A stretch of 64,000 nucleotides of DNA. It comes from an uncultured Oscillospiraceae bacterium. GTDB taxonomy: Bacteria > Bacillota > Clostridia > Oscillospirales > Oscillospiraceae. This document shows, one piece after another, positions 9,763-17,891 of this stretch; within the stretch, counting starts at the first letter, position 1; each line of letters starts with the position of its first letter. Location of the stretch: contig CALWVZ010000001.1 of NCBI GenBank assembly GCA_944385125.1, positions 79,408-143,407 of the forward strand. Direction: 5' to 3'. The notes under the pieces were generated by a model. That model searched no databases. It saw only the letters and a program-made list of their open reading frames with translations, and was not told where the DNA came from. Position numbers and translations under genes: made by a program.

Positions 9763-9784
9763 GCCGAACTTATTTTGGTAAAAT
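9756..9784 (+). promoter_or_regulatory. Promoter of trpS
   Basis: TTGTCA (9756-9761), 17-bp spacer, TAAAAT (9779-9784). The leader to ATG 9842 is only about 50 bases, too short for a T-box. Confidence 0.65.
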
Positions 9785-9841
9785 ATGAGGACATGTGAAA
9801 AAACGCATTTTGATTTGTTCTTTATGGATAGAGGTATTATT

Positions 9842-10858
9842 ATGGAAAACACTGCGGTTTCTAAAAAAGTGATGCTCTCCGGCATACAGCCCTCCGGGGA
9901 CCTGCATCTGGGCAACTATCTGGGTGCGGTGAAGAACTGGACTGCCTTAGCTGAAGAGTTCGACTGCTACTACTTCATGGCGGACCTGCACAGCATCACC
10001 GTGCGCCAGAACCCCGCCGAGCTGCGCCGCCGCTCCCTGGCCCAGCTGGCCCAGTACATCGCCTGCGGCCTGGACCCGGAGAAGAACACTCTGTTCATCC
10101 AGAGCCATGTCCACGAGCATGCGGAGCTGGGCTGGATTCTCAACTGCTACACCATGTTCGGCGAGCTCAGCCGCATGACCCAGTTCAAGGACAAGTGCGC
10201 CAAGAACGCCGACAATATAAACGGCGGTCTCTTCACCTATCCCTCCCTGATGGCGGCGGATATTCTGCTGTACCAGGCGGACTATGTGCCTGTGGGAGAG
10301 GACCAGAAGCAGCACTGCGAGCTGACCCGGGACATCGCCGTGCGCTTCAACAATATATACGGAGAGACCTTCAAGGTCCCGGAGCCCTATATCCCCAAGG
10401 TGGGGGCCCGCATCATGAGCCTGATGAACCCCACGTCCAAGATGAGTAAGTCCGACCCCCAGGGCTGCGTATTCCTGCTGGACAGCCCCGAGGAGATAGC
10501 CCGGAAGTTCAAGCGGGCCGTCACCGATTCCGACACGGAAAACTGCGTGCGTTATGCCCCCGCCGAAAAGCCCGGCGTGGCTAACCTCATGAGCATCTAC
10601 TCCTCCGTCACCGGCAAGAGTTTTGAGGAGATAGAAAAGGACTTCCAGGGCAAGGGCTACGGCGCTTTCAAGCCTGCCGTAGGCGAGGCCGTCATCGAGG
10701 CCCTGCGCCCCGTGCGGGAAGAGGCCCAGCGCATCATGGCAGACAAGGCCTACCTCCAGCAGGTCTACGCCCAGGGCGCCCAGAAGGCCAGCTATGTTGC
10801 CCGCAAGACCCTGCGCAAGGTGTACAAGCGGGTGGGCTTTGTGGAGAAGCCCTTCTGA
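9842..10858 (+). CDS. trpS: Tryptophanyl-tRNA synthetase
   Basis: Class I synthetase charging tRNA-Trp (338 aa, normal length). The HIGH-type motif is GIQPSGDLHLGNYLGA near the N-terminus, and KMSKS appears as SKMSKSDPQG around residue 200. AGAGG sits 7 bases before ATG 9842. An earlier in-frame ATG at 9785 overlaps the promoter -10 and is rejected as a start. It is followed at 50 bp by the TagO-like gene, with no terminator between, so the two may be co-transcribed. Confidence 0.98.
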   Translation: MENTAVSKKVMLSGIQPSGDLHLGNYLGAVKNWTALAEEFDCYYFMADLHSITVRQNPAELRRRSLAQLAQYIACGLDPEKNTLFIQSHVHEHAELGWILNCYTMFGELSRMTQFKDKCAKNADNINGGLFTYPSLMAADILLYQADYVPVGEDQKQHCELTRDIAVRFNNIYGETFKVPEPYIPKVGARIMSLMNPTSKMSKSDPQGCVFLLDSPEEIARKFKRAVTDSDTENCVRYAPAEKPGVANLMSIYSSVTGKSFEEIEKDFQGKGYGAFKPAVGEAVIEALRPVREEAQRIMADKAYLQQVYAQGAQKASYVARKTLRKVYKRVGFVEKPF

Positions 10859-10908
10859 GCCGGAGGCTCGCCAATACCATTTAGTCCAGAAATACAGGAG
10901 AAAAACAG

Positions 10909-12006
10909 ATGATTCCAGATATTGAAGACTGGCTCAAGATGCTGCTGGCTTTCCTGGTGGCTCTTGTGATATCTTACTTCATGACGCCCCCGGTAAAGGA
11001 GTTTGCCGAAAAGGTGGGGGCCATGGACGTGCCTAAGGACGGGCGCCGGGTCCATGACCACCCCATCCCCCGCATGGGCGGTCTGGCTATTTTCCTGGGC
11101 TTCGTTATAAGCCTGCTGCTCTTTGTGAACATGTCCACCCAGGTCATGGGCCTTCTGGTGGGCGCCGTGATAATAGCCATGATGGGCGCCGTGGACGATA
11201 TCGTCAGCCTCAGCCCCTGGGCCAAGCTGGCCGCTCAGCTGCTGGCCGCCATCGTGGCCATCCGCTCCGGCCTTGTGTTCGACGTTATTTCCAACCCCAA
11301 TGTCTTTGCCGAGGAGACCACCATCTCCATCGGGCACCTGTCAGTGCCCCTTACCATAATATGGATAGTTGGCTGCACCAACGCCATGAACCTTATAGAC
11401 GGGCTGGACGGCCTGGCGGTAGGCGTGTCCGCCATCAGCTCCACCTCCATGCTCATCGTCTCCCTGCTGGTGGCGGAACCTGTGGTCTCCGTCATCCTGG
11501 TGGCTCTCACCGGGGCCTGCCTGGGCTTCATGCCCTACAACATGAACCCGGCCAAGATATTCATGGGGGACGTGGGCTCCCAGCTGCTGGGCTTTGTGCT
11601 GGCCACCGCCTCCATCATGGGCCTTTTCAAGTTCCACGCAGTGTTCACCTTTTTTGTGCCCATGCTGTCCCTGGCCCTGCCCCTCACAGACACCGCCTTT
11701 GCCTTCTGCCGGCGCATCTCCCACGGGCAGAGCCCCTTCCACGCAGACAAGGGCCACTTCCACCACCGGCTGCTGGCCATGGGCCTGAGCCAGAGACAGG
11801 CCGTGGCGGTACTGTATTCCATATCCGCAGTTATGGGATTGCTGGCCGTTATCCTGGCCGCCGATACCGCCCTGCTGCGTCTCATCTGTCTTGTGGCCAT
11901 TGCGGCGATAGTCTTCTGCATATGGCTTTTCGTGTTCCACAGAAACCCTAATCTGCATCAGAAGACCGCCCCTGCCCTTGAGACCCGGGAAGAGAGCGGA
12001 GAATAA
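10909..12006 (+). CDS. tagO: Undecaprenyl-phosphate GlcNAc-1-phosphate transferase (TagO/WecA type)
   Basis: Polytopic enzyme (365 aa, about 10-11 membrane helices) that moves GlcNAc-1-P from UDP-GlcNAc to undecaprenyl phosphate, the first step of wall teichoic acid or other wall polysaccharide synthesis. Seen motifs: VPKDGRRVHDHPIPRMGG near residue 40, the metal-binding DD in VDDIVSL, NAMNLIDGLDGLA, FMGDVGSQLLGF, and the histidine-rich HADKGHFHHRL loop that separates WecA/TagO from MraY. Ribosome site AGGAGA. This may supply the lipid carrier intermediate that the sugar cluster at 23-30 kb modifies (inference). Confidence 0.92.
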   Translation: MIPDIEDWLKMLLAFLVALVISYFMTPPVKEFAEKVGAMDVPKDGRRVHDHPIPRMGGLAIFLGFVISLLLFVNMSTQVMGLLVGAVIIAMMGAVDDIVSLSPWAKLAAQLLAAIVAIRSGLVFDVISNPNVFAEETTISIGHLSVPLTIIWIVGCTNAMNLIDGLDGLAVGVSAISSTSMLIVSLLVAEPVVSVILVALTGACLGFMPYNMNPAKIFMGDVGSQLLGFVLATASIMGLFKFHAVFTFFVPMLSLALPLTDTAFAFCRRISHGQSPFHADKGHFHHRLLAMGLSQRQAVAVLYSISAVMGLLAVILAADTALLRLICLVAIAAIVFCIWLFVFHRNPNLHQKTAPALETREESGE

Positions 12007-12014
12007 CAAGCACT

Positions 12015-12044
12015 GCCTCCCCTGGCGCCAAGACCCGGGGAGGC
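12015..12044. terminator. Terminator between convergent tagO and 12058 gene
   Basis: GCCTCCCC (12015-12022) pairs with GGGGAGGC (12037-12044), extended by AGCA/TGCT and followed by a T-rich stretch on the plus strand. Confidence 0.65.
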
Positions 12045-12057
12045 TGCTTTTATAGTT

Positions 12058-12360
12058 TTACAGCAGGAACATGGCCCCCATGATTATCAGCAGCTCGCTG
12101 TCCCCGCTCTCCCGGTACATGAGATAGAGGATGAGCAGGAGGATGATGTCCTCCGTCTCCAGCTCCCCTATCCGCTCCGGCAGCAGCTTGCCCAGACCTT
12201 CCAGGCTGCCCAGTATGCTTTTCCCCCCTGGGCTGTGCTCCCGGGCCCTTGCAGGTTCCGGCGGGGGCCTCTGGCCGTAGTAGGCAGGGCGGGGCGGCTG
12301 CTCTCCCGGCTCGCTGTAGCGGCTTACCTTGCCGCTGTTGCCCTGATAGCGGTTAATCAT
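12058..12360 (-). CDS. Small protein with hydrophobic C-terminus, unknown function
   Basis: 100-aa protein I do not recognise by name. The first ~55 residues are polar, Pro/Arg-rich and probably disordered. The C-terminal ~35 form an acid-bounded hydrophobic segment (EDIILLLILYLMY ... SELLIIMGAMFLL), two short hydrophobic stretches split by an acidic turn. It is last in a run of three small genes on the minus strand and overlaps the previous one by 8 bp, so they are probably one operon. Similar short E/D-L-L-rich tails occur in small clostridial proteins, but I cannot assign a role. Confidence 0.75.
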   Translation of the reverse strand: MINRYQGNSGKVSRYSEPGEQPPRPAYYGQRPPPEPARAREHSPGGKSILGSLEGLGKLLPERIGELETEDIILLLILYLMYRESGDSELLIIMGAMFLL

Positions 12361-12718
12361 CCCCGTCTCCCCCCATCTCTCCCATGGCCAGCCGGGCTAT
12401 CTTCGCCAGCCTTGCCAGCTTTATGGCCTTATCCATTTTGCTGCGCCGCTTTTCCGAGAGATAGGGCTGCATGGCCTCCAGCAGGGCCCGCTCCTGGGGC
12501 TTCTGGCTCTCCCCCCGGCTGAGCAGCCGGCCCAGCTTTTGCAGGGAGGCCGCATCTATGCCCAGGCCCCCCAGGGTCTCGGGTCCCGTCTTGCTCTCTT
12601 TTTCCGGGTCGCTCCCGGCTCCGCCGCCTCCCATGAGGCTCCTGGCCATTTTCGTTATCTGCTCCATCTGCTCCGGGTCGGCCAGTATGGAATTTATCTT
12701 GTCTTCCAGCTCGCTCAC
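12353..12718 (-). CDS. Small soluble protein, unknown function
   Basis: 121-aa protein, GTG start at 12718 with a GGAGG-like site upstream. It opens with a helix typical of small clostridial proteins of this cluster (LEDKINSILADPEQMEQITKM). A Gly/Ser linker follows near residue 33, then a basic helical region (LSEKRRSKMDKAIKLARLAKIARLA) and an acidic Gly/Asp tail. No catalytic motif is visible. The basic helix could bind nucleic acid or a partner; that is speculation. Confidence 0.75.
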   Translation of the reverse strand: MSELEDKINSILADPEQMEQITKMARSLMGGGGAGSDPEKESKTGPETLGGLGIDAASLQKLGRLLSRGESQKPQERALLEAMQPYLSEKRRSKMDKAIKLARLAKIARLAMGEMGGDGDD

Positions 12719-12744
12719 GGCAGGCTCACCCCCTCCGCCCGGTC

Positions 12745-12984
12745 TCAGTCTTTCATCAGCTGCTGCACGCTTTGGGCCAGCCTCTGCCCCTCCTGAGTGC
12801 TGAGCAGGGAGCCGAGAAGGCTCCTGAGGGCCTGGCTGTCCCCGCTTTTGGCCGCCCGCTCCACCGCCGCCGGGTCCAGCATCTGCCCCAGTTTCTGCAC
12901 ATCCTGGCTGTCCGCCAGGGCCTTCAGCTTATCCGTTTTGCCCCGGCGTTCCAGCTCCCGGCCTAATTCTTCAAAATTTTGCAT
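12745..12984 (-). CDS. Small helical protein, unknown function
   Basis: 79-aa, highly charged helical protein (FEELGRELERRGKTDKLKALADSQDVQKLGQ...), with GGGAG upstream of ATG 12984. The phrases VQKLGQMLD and ALRSLLGSLLSTQEGQRLAQ echo the LQKLGRLLS and IKLARL phrases of the next gene, so the two may be distantly related or interact. First gene of the three-gene minus-strand operon. Its start region overlaps the divergent phosphoesterase promoter. Confidence 0.72.
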   Translation of the reverse strand: MQNFEELGRELERRGKTDKLKALADSQDVQKLGQMLDPAAVERAAKSGDSQALRSLLGSLLSTQEGQRLAQSVQQLMKD

Positions 12985-13012
12985 TGAAACTCACTCCCGT
13001 TCGTTCTATTAT
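12984..13012 (+). promoter_or_regulatory. Promoter of phosphoesterase-murT-gatD operon
   Basis: TTGAAA (12984-12989), 17-bp spacer, TATTAT (13007-13012), about 40 bases before ATG 13053. Confidence 0.55.
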
Positions 13013-13052
13013 ATTCAATAGCCCTACTGATGATTACGAAAGGAACTTTGCC

Positions 13053-13523
13053 ATGAAAGCTGCCGTTTTTTCCGACACCCACACCAACATCGCCCTGTGC
13101 CTGGAGGCAGTGCGCCGCTGCCGCCCCGATGTTATCATTCACCTGGGCGACCACGAGAGGGACGCCCGGGCCATCGCCCAGCAGTTCCCCGATATCCCTA
13201 TGTACAATGTATGCGGCAACTGTGACCTTGCTCCCATCTCCCCCGCTACCGACACGGTGCAGCTGGGGCCGGTGAAGGCCTTCATCACCCACGGCCACCT
13301 GTACAACGTGGACTACGACCGGGTGGACTCCCTGGTCTACGCCGCTCAGGAGCAGGGCTGCAAGCTGGCCATGTTCGGCCACACCCACCGCAGCCTCTAC
13401 CAGGAAGTGGGAGGCGTCGCCGTTCTTAACCCGGGCACCGCCGGCAAGGGTCCCAAACTCACCTGGGCCCTGGTGGAAATTTTCGATAACGGCGGCATAA
13501 TCTGTTCTGTACAGGACCTTTAA
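13053..13523 (+). CDS. YfcE/MJ0936-family metallophosphoesterase
   Basis: 156-aa calcineurin-like phosphodiesterase. The dimetal-site motifs are all present in order: FSDTHTN near residue 6, HLGDHERD near residue 33, a shortened GNCD in NVCGNCDL, THGH, and FGHTHR. The small size and these motifs fit the YfcE/MJ0936 group, which cleaves phosphodiesters in vitro and whose in vivo substrate is generally unknown. ATG 13053 follows an AAAGGA site. It starts the plus-strand operon leading into murT-gatD. Confidence 0.93.
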   Translation: MKAAVFSDTHTNIALCLEAVRRCRPDVIIHLGDHERDARAIAQQFPDIPMYNVCGNCDLAPISPATDTVQLGPVKAFITHGHLYNVDYDRVDSLVYAAQEQGCKLAMFGHTHRSLYQEVGGVAVLNPGTAGKGPKLTWALVEIFDNGGIICSVQDL

Positions 13524-13573
13524 AGCCCGGCTCTGAAATTACATACATCCTTCCTGCTGACGGAGTTGAAACC

Positions 13574-14947
13574 ATGAATCTGAAAGCCACAATCGCCATT
13601 ATAATATGCAAGCTTCTCCGCTCCTTCTCCCGCCTGGTGCACCGGGGCGGCACCGCCATGCCCGGGCGCATCGCCCTGAAGTTTTGCCCGGAGCTGCTGT
13701 CCATAGTCTCCCGGGGCGTGAAAACGGTGGCCATAACCGGCACCAACGGCAAGACCACCAGCTCCCGCATGGTGGAGCAGGCCTTCCTGGAGCAGGGCAA
13801 GAGCTACTTTGCCAACCGCTCCGGGGCAAACCTGATAAGCGGCATCACCACGGAGTTCGTGATGAACAGCTCCCTCACCGGCAAATGCCGGAAGGAGTAC
13901 GCCGTTATCGAGTGCGACGAGGCGGCGGCCCGCCGGGTCTTCCCCCAGCTCAGGCCCCAGGTAGTGGTGGTGACAAACCTCTTCCGGGACCAGCTGGACC
14001 GCTACGGCGAGGTGACCCACACCCTGGAGAACATCCGCTCCGCCCTGGAGCCCATCCCCCAGGCCAGGCTCTGCCTCAATGCCGACTGCTCCCTCACCTC
14101 CTCCCTGGCTCTGGAGCTGAAAAACCCCGTGGTCTACTTCGGCATTGAAAAGGGCGCCGCCCCCTCCCGGCCAAAGCCGGAGATATCCGACGCCACCCAC
14201 TGCATCCGCTGCAAGGCGGAATATGAATACGACTACATCAGCTACGGCCATCTGGGGGGCTTCCGCTGCCCCCGCTGCGGCTACAGCCGCCACAAGGCCG
14301 ACTATGCCGTGACGGAGATACTCTCCCAGGGGGCCGACAGCAGCAGCCTCGTTATGGACATCCGGGGAGAAAAGCACATGGTCACGGTGAACCTGCCCGC
14401 CATGTACAACATCTACAACGCCATAGGCGCCGTGGCCGCCGTCTCCCAGATGGGTCTGGGGGCCCAGGCCGCCATCTCCGCCCTGGGGGATTTCCGGTGC
14501 GGCTTCGGGCGCATGGAGCGCTTCCGGCTGGGCAAGGGCGGGGCCAGGATGATGCTGGTGAAAAACCCCGCAGGATGCAGCCAGGTGATAGAGTTTCTGG
14601 AAAATGTCCGGGAGAAGTTCATACTGGTGGTCTGTCTCAACGACCGCAGCGCCGACGGCACCGACATTTCCTGGATATGGGACGCCGACTTTGAGGGACT
14701 GACGAAGCTCTCCGGCTGTTTGGAAAAGATAGTGGTCTCCGGGGACCGGGCCTCCGATATGGCCCTGCGGATAAAATACGCAGGCATAGCCCCGGAGCAT
14801 ATAGAGACGGAGCACGACTACGAAAAGCTGGTGGAATGGATGGAGGGGCAGGAAAAGCCCATATTCATCATGCCCACCTACACCGCCATGCTGGAGCTGC
14901 GGGAAGTGGTGATAAGCCGCTGCGGCGGCAGCGAATTCTGGGAATAA
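13574..14947 (+). CDS. murT: Lipid II isoglutaminyl synthase, MurT subunit
   Basis: Mur-ligase-like subunit (457 aa) that activates the D-Glu alpha-carboxyl of lipid II for amidation. Walker A is TGTNGKTT near residue 57. A zinc-ribbon insertion with four Cys (CIRCKAEYEY ... FRCPRCG, about residues 214-237) is typical of MurT/DUF1727 proteins, and the C-terminal DUF1727-type domain carries NDRSADGTDISWIWD. The gatD partner follows after 12 bp, as in Staphylococcus and Streptococcus. Confidence 0.95.
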   Translation: MNLKATIAIIICKLLRSFSRLVHRGGTAMPGRIALKFCPELLSIVSRGVKTVAITGTNGKTTSSRMVEQAFLEQGKSYFANRSGANLISGITTEFVMNSSLTGKCRKEYAVIECDEAAARRVFPQLRPQVVVVTNLFRDQLDRYGEVTHTLENIRSALEPIPQARLCLNADCSLTSSLALELKNPVVYFGIEKGAAPSRPKPEISDATHCIRCKAEYEYDYISYGHLGGFRCPRCGYSRHKADYAVTEILSQGADSSSLVMDIRGEKHMVTVNLPAMYNIYNAIGAVAAVSQMGLGAQAAISALGDFRCGFGRMERFRLGKGGARMMLVKNPAGCSQVIEFLENVREKFILVVCLNDRSADGTDISWIWDADFEGLTKLSGCLEKIVVSGDRASDMALRIKYAGIAPEHIETEHDYEKLVEWMEGQEKPIFIMPTYTAMLELREVVISRCGGSEFWE

Positions 14948-14959
14948 GGAGGGGCGGCC

Positions 14960-15685
14960 ATGGAACTTAAAATTTGCCACATGTACCCGGACGTGCTGAA
15001 CCTCTACGGCGACCGGGGCAACGTGATATGTATGCTAAAGCGCCTTGAGTGGCGGGGCATAGAGGCCTCGGTGACCAAGCTGCCCATCGGGGACAGCCGC
15101 TCCCTGGCCGGCTTCGACCTGGTATTTATCGGAGGCGGCCAAGACTTTGAGCAGCAGGTGCTGCTCTCGGACCTGCACAGGGGCAAGGACAGGGAGATAA
15201 GGGCCGCCGTTGAGGACGGCGTCACCTTCCTGGCCATATGCGGCGGCTACCAGATGCTGGGCAGCTATTACGAGACCTTTGACGGCAAGCGCTGCGACTT
15301 CATCGGCGCCCTGGACCTGTACACCAAGGGCTCGGTAAAGCGGATGATAGGCAACTACAAATTCCAATGCTCCCCCTCGGCGGGAGGCAGCATAGTGGTG
15401 GGCTTTGAAAACCACAGCGGAAAGACCTGGCTGGGCAGCGGCCTGGAGCCCCTGGGCAAGCTGCTCTCCGGCTACGGCAACAACGGGGAGGACGGCAGCG
15501 AGGGCGCCCACTACAAAAACGTCTTCGGCACCTACAGCCACGGTCCCCTGCTGCCCAAGAACCCGGAGCTCTGCGATTTGATTTTAAAGACCGCTTTGGA
15601 GCGGAAATACGGCTCGGCAGAGCTTCCGCCCCTGGACGACAGCTTTGAACTGCTGGCCCACGACGAGATGTGCGCCAAGCTCTGA
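14960..15685 (+). CDS. gatD: Lipid II isoglutaminyl synthase, GatD glutaminase subunit
   Basis: Class I glutamine amidotransferase (241 aa) that supplies ammonia to MurT. The nucleophile is Cys94 in LAICGGYQMLG and the catalytic His is near residue 194 in GTYSHGPLLPKNP, close to the C94/H189 layout of S. aureus GatD. It has the MYPDVLNLYGDRGN opening typical of the CobB/CobQ-like branch. AAGGAGG precedes its ATG. Together with MurT it makes D-isoglutamine in the stem peptide. Confidence 0.95.
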   Translation: MELKICHMYPDVLNLYGDRGNVICMLKRLEWRGIEASVTKLPIGDSRSLAGFDLVFIGGGQDFEQQVLLSDLHRGKDREIRAAVEDGVTFLAICGGYQMLGSYYETFDGKRCDFIGALDLYTKGSVKRMIGNYKFQCSPSAGGSIVVGFENHSGKTWLGSGLEPLGKLLSGYGNNGEDGSEGAHYKNVFGTYSHGPLLPKNPELCDLILKTALERKYGSAELPPLDDSFELLAHDEMCAKL

Positions 15686-15705
15686 ACCGCCTTTGGAGGA
15701 CACAG

Positions 15706-16971
15706 ATGATAAGATTTTACAACGGAAAGACTCTCAGCTTCGGCGGCGGCATAAAGGTCCGGGACGACGAGGTCTGGGTGGAGGGCAATTCCATAGTCTA
15801 CGTGGGCCCGGCCAGGGAGGATATGCCCGCCTTTCAGCGGCAGATAGACCTGAAGGGCGACCTCTTAATGCCCGGCTTCAAGGACGCCCACACCCACACC
15901 GCCATGGTCTTTCTCCGCTCCTACGCCGACGACCTGCCCCTGCAGGACTGGCTCTACAACAAGGTCTTTCCCCATGAAGCCAAGCTGACGCCGGAGGCTG
16001 TCTATCTGTTCACCCGCCTGGGCATCATGGAGTACCTCTCCTCCGGCATCACAGCCAGCTTTGACATGTACTACCACAACGAGGCCTACGCCAAGGCCAA
16101 TGTGGACTGCGGCTTCCGCACCGTCATCTGCTCGGCCATGAACGACTTTGACGCCGACCCCACCAACATAGAGCGGGAATACCTGCGCTTCAACAACTAT
16201 AACGAGCTGGTGAGCTACAAGCTGGGCATCCACGCCGAATACACTACCGGCCTTCAGCGCATGGAGTACATGGCCTCCCTGGCGGAAAAGTACCAGGCCC
16301 CCTGCTACATGCACTGCGCCGAGACCAAGGCGGAGGTGGAGGGCTGCCTGGAGCGCCACGGCCTCACCCCGCCCCAGCTGCTGGACAGGATGGGCCTGTT
16401 CCGCTACGGCGGCGGCGGCTTCCACTGCGTGTGGATGAGCGATGAGGACATTGAGCTCTTTGCCCGCAAGGGCATCTACGCCGTCACCAACCCCGCCTCC
16501 AACGTGAAGCTGGCCAGCGGCGTTGCCCCGGTGGACAAGCTTCTGGCCGCCGGTGTGCCCATGGCCATAGGCACCGACGGGGCCGCCAGCAACAACGCCC
16601 TGGACATGTTCCGGGAGATGTACCTGGCCAGCTGCATGCAGAAGCTCAGTCTGTGGGACGCCTCCGCCGGCAAGGCGGAGGACATGCTCACCCTGGCCTG
16701 CGTGGGCGGCGCCCAGGCTATGGGCCTTCAGGACTGCGACGATATCGCCGTGGGGAAGAAGGCGGATCTCTGCGTCATCGACCTGCAGCGGCCCAACATG
16801 CAGCCGCTGCTGAACATAGCCAAGAACCTGGTCTACTCCGGCTCCAAGGAGAACGTGCGCTTGACCATGGTAAACGGCCGCATCCTCTATGAAAAGGGCG
16901 AGTTCTTTATCGGAGAGGAGCCGGAGGAGATATACCGGCAGGTGAACGAACTATGCAGGAGCATACTATGA
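15706..16971 (+). CDS. Amidohydrolase (SAH/MTA deaminase-like, TRZ/ATZ family)
   Basis: 422-aa metal-dependent hydrolase. Metal ligands are visible as DAHTHTA (near residue 65), HCAET (near 205), a His in FHCVWMSDEDI (near 240) and the Asp in GTDGAASNN (near 288). The last motif and NPASNVKLASG are typical of the S-adenosylhomocysteine/methylthioadenosine deaminase and chlorohydrolase branch; the true substrate cannot be read from sequence. I chose ATG 15706 for its GGAGGA site. An earlier in-frame ATG at 15670 lies inside gatD. The gene ends in ATGA, overlapping the next start. Confidence 0.9.
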   Translation: MIRFYNGKTLSFGGGIKVRDDEVWVEGNSIVYVGPAREDMPAFQRQIDLKGDLLMPGFKDAHTHTAMVFLRSYADDLPLQDWLYNKVFPHEAKLTPEAVYLFTRLGIMEYLSSGITASFDMYYHNEAYAKANVDCGFRTVICSAMNDFDADPTNIEREYLRFNNYNELVSYKLGIHAEYTTGLQRMEYMASLAEKYQAPCYMHCAETKAEVEGCLERHGLTPPQLLDRMGLFRYGGGGFHCVWMSDEDIELFARKGIYAVTNPASNVKLASGVAPVDKLLAAGVPMAIGTDGAASNNALDMFREMYLASCMQKLSLWDASAGKAEDMLTLACVGGAQAMGLQDCDDIAVGKKADLCVIDLQRPNMQPLLNIAKNLVYSGSKENVRLTMVNGRILYEKGEFFIGEEPEEIYRQVNELCRSIL

Positions 16972-17810
16972 AGCTTATAGACCTGCACGCCCACAGCACC
17001 GCTTCCGACGGCACCGCCTCCCCCCGGGAGCTGGCGGAGCTGGCTGTCCGCCAGGGGCTCTCCGCCCTTGCCCTCACCGACCACGACACGGTGCTGGGCT
17101 ACCCTGAGCTGAAAAAGGCCGGTGAGGAGCTGGGGATAGAGACGGTCCCCGGCATAGAGATAAGCACCAAGTTCCGCCGGGCCGTCCATATCCTGGGCTA
17201 CTATATCGACCCCCACTCCCCCCATCTTGAGCCGGTCCTCAGCTGGGTGGTGGAGGACCGGGACAAGCGCAACCGGGAGATGTGCCGCCTCATGGCCGCC
17301 GATGGGCTGCCGGTGAACTACGAGGATATGAAAAATCGCTTCGGCCCGGTGATAGGCCGGCCCCATTTTGCCGACCTGCTGGTGGAGCTGGGCCTGGCCA
17401 AGAACGTCCGGGACGCCTTTGACCGCTATGTGGAAAAGGGGCAGCGCTACTATGTGGGCCGCACCATCCTGCCTATAGAGCGGGCCATTGAGATAATCCG
17501 CCTCTCCGGGGGCGTGCCGGTGCTGGCCCACCCCTTCCAGTACCAGCTGGACGACCCGGGGCTGCGGGAGCTGATAGAGCACTGCATGGCCCAGGGCCTG
17601 CGGGGCATGGAGTGCCGCTACAGCGGTTATGGCCCGGAGCAGAGCGCCTATCTGGAAAAGCTGGCGGAGGAATACGGTCTCATAAAGACCGGCGGCAGCG
17701 ACTACCACGGCAGCAACAAGCCAAGGATAGTTCTGGGCAGCGGTATAGAGGAAAATCTCCGGGTGCCCTATGAATGGCTGGAAAGGCTGAGGGAAGCGGC
17801 GGGAAAGTGA
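16968..17810 (+). CDS. PHP-domain phosphoesterase (RNase AM / TrpH type)
   Basis: 280-aa PHP-domain protein. Metal-site motifs: DLHAHSTASDGT at the N-terminus, LALTDHDTV, VPGIEIS, LAHPFQY and GGSDYHG near the C-terminus. This set matches the YciV/TrpH group, known in E. coli as RNase AM, a 5'-3' exonuclease and 3',5'-nucleotide phosphatase. ATG 16968 overlaps the amidohydrolase stop (ATGA), so it is translationally coupled and last in the operon; a terminator follows. Confidence 0.92.
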   Translation: MKLIDLHAHSTASDGTASPRELAELAVRQGLSALALTDHDTVLGYPELKKAGEELGIETVPGIEISTKFRRAVHILGYYIDPHSPHLEPVLSWVVEDRDKRNREMCRLMAADGLPVNYEDMKNRFGPVIGRPHFADLLVELGLAKNVRDAFDRYVEKGQRYYVGRTILPIERAIEIIRLSGGVPVLAHPFQYQLDDPGLRELIEHCMAQGLRGMECRYSGYGPEQSAYLEKLAEEYGLIKTGGSDYHGSNKPRIVLGSGIEENLRVPYEWLERLREAAGK

Positions 17811-17824
17811 ATACGGGAAAAAGC

Positions 17825-17856
17825 AGACCCAGACGGGAAAATCCCCGCCTGGGTCT
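17825..17856. terminator. Bidirectional terminator, PHP gene / MATE gene
   Basis: AGACCCAG (17825-17832) pairs with the CTGGGTCT in 17848-17856, extended by CGGG/CCCG. T-rich on both sides, between convergent genes. Confidence 0.7.
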
Positions 17857-17891
17857 TGTTATATCTATTTTCTTTAGCTTTTTCCGTAAGC

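Noticed and set aside
9693-9841. T-box riboswitch upstream of trpS or gltX
   Set aside because: The predicted leader is only about 50 bases and has no T-box sequence or terminator.
15670-15705. Upstream in-frame start for the amidohydrolase
   Set aside because: It lies inside gatD without a ribosome site; GGAGGA is correctly placed for ATG 15706.
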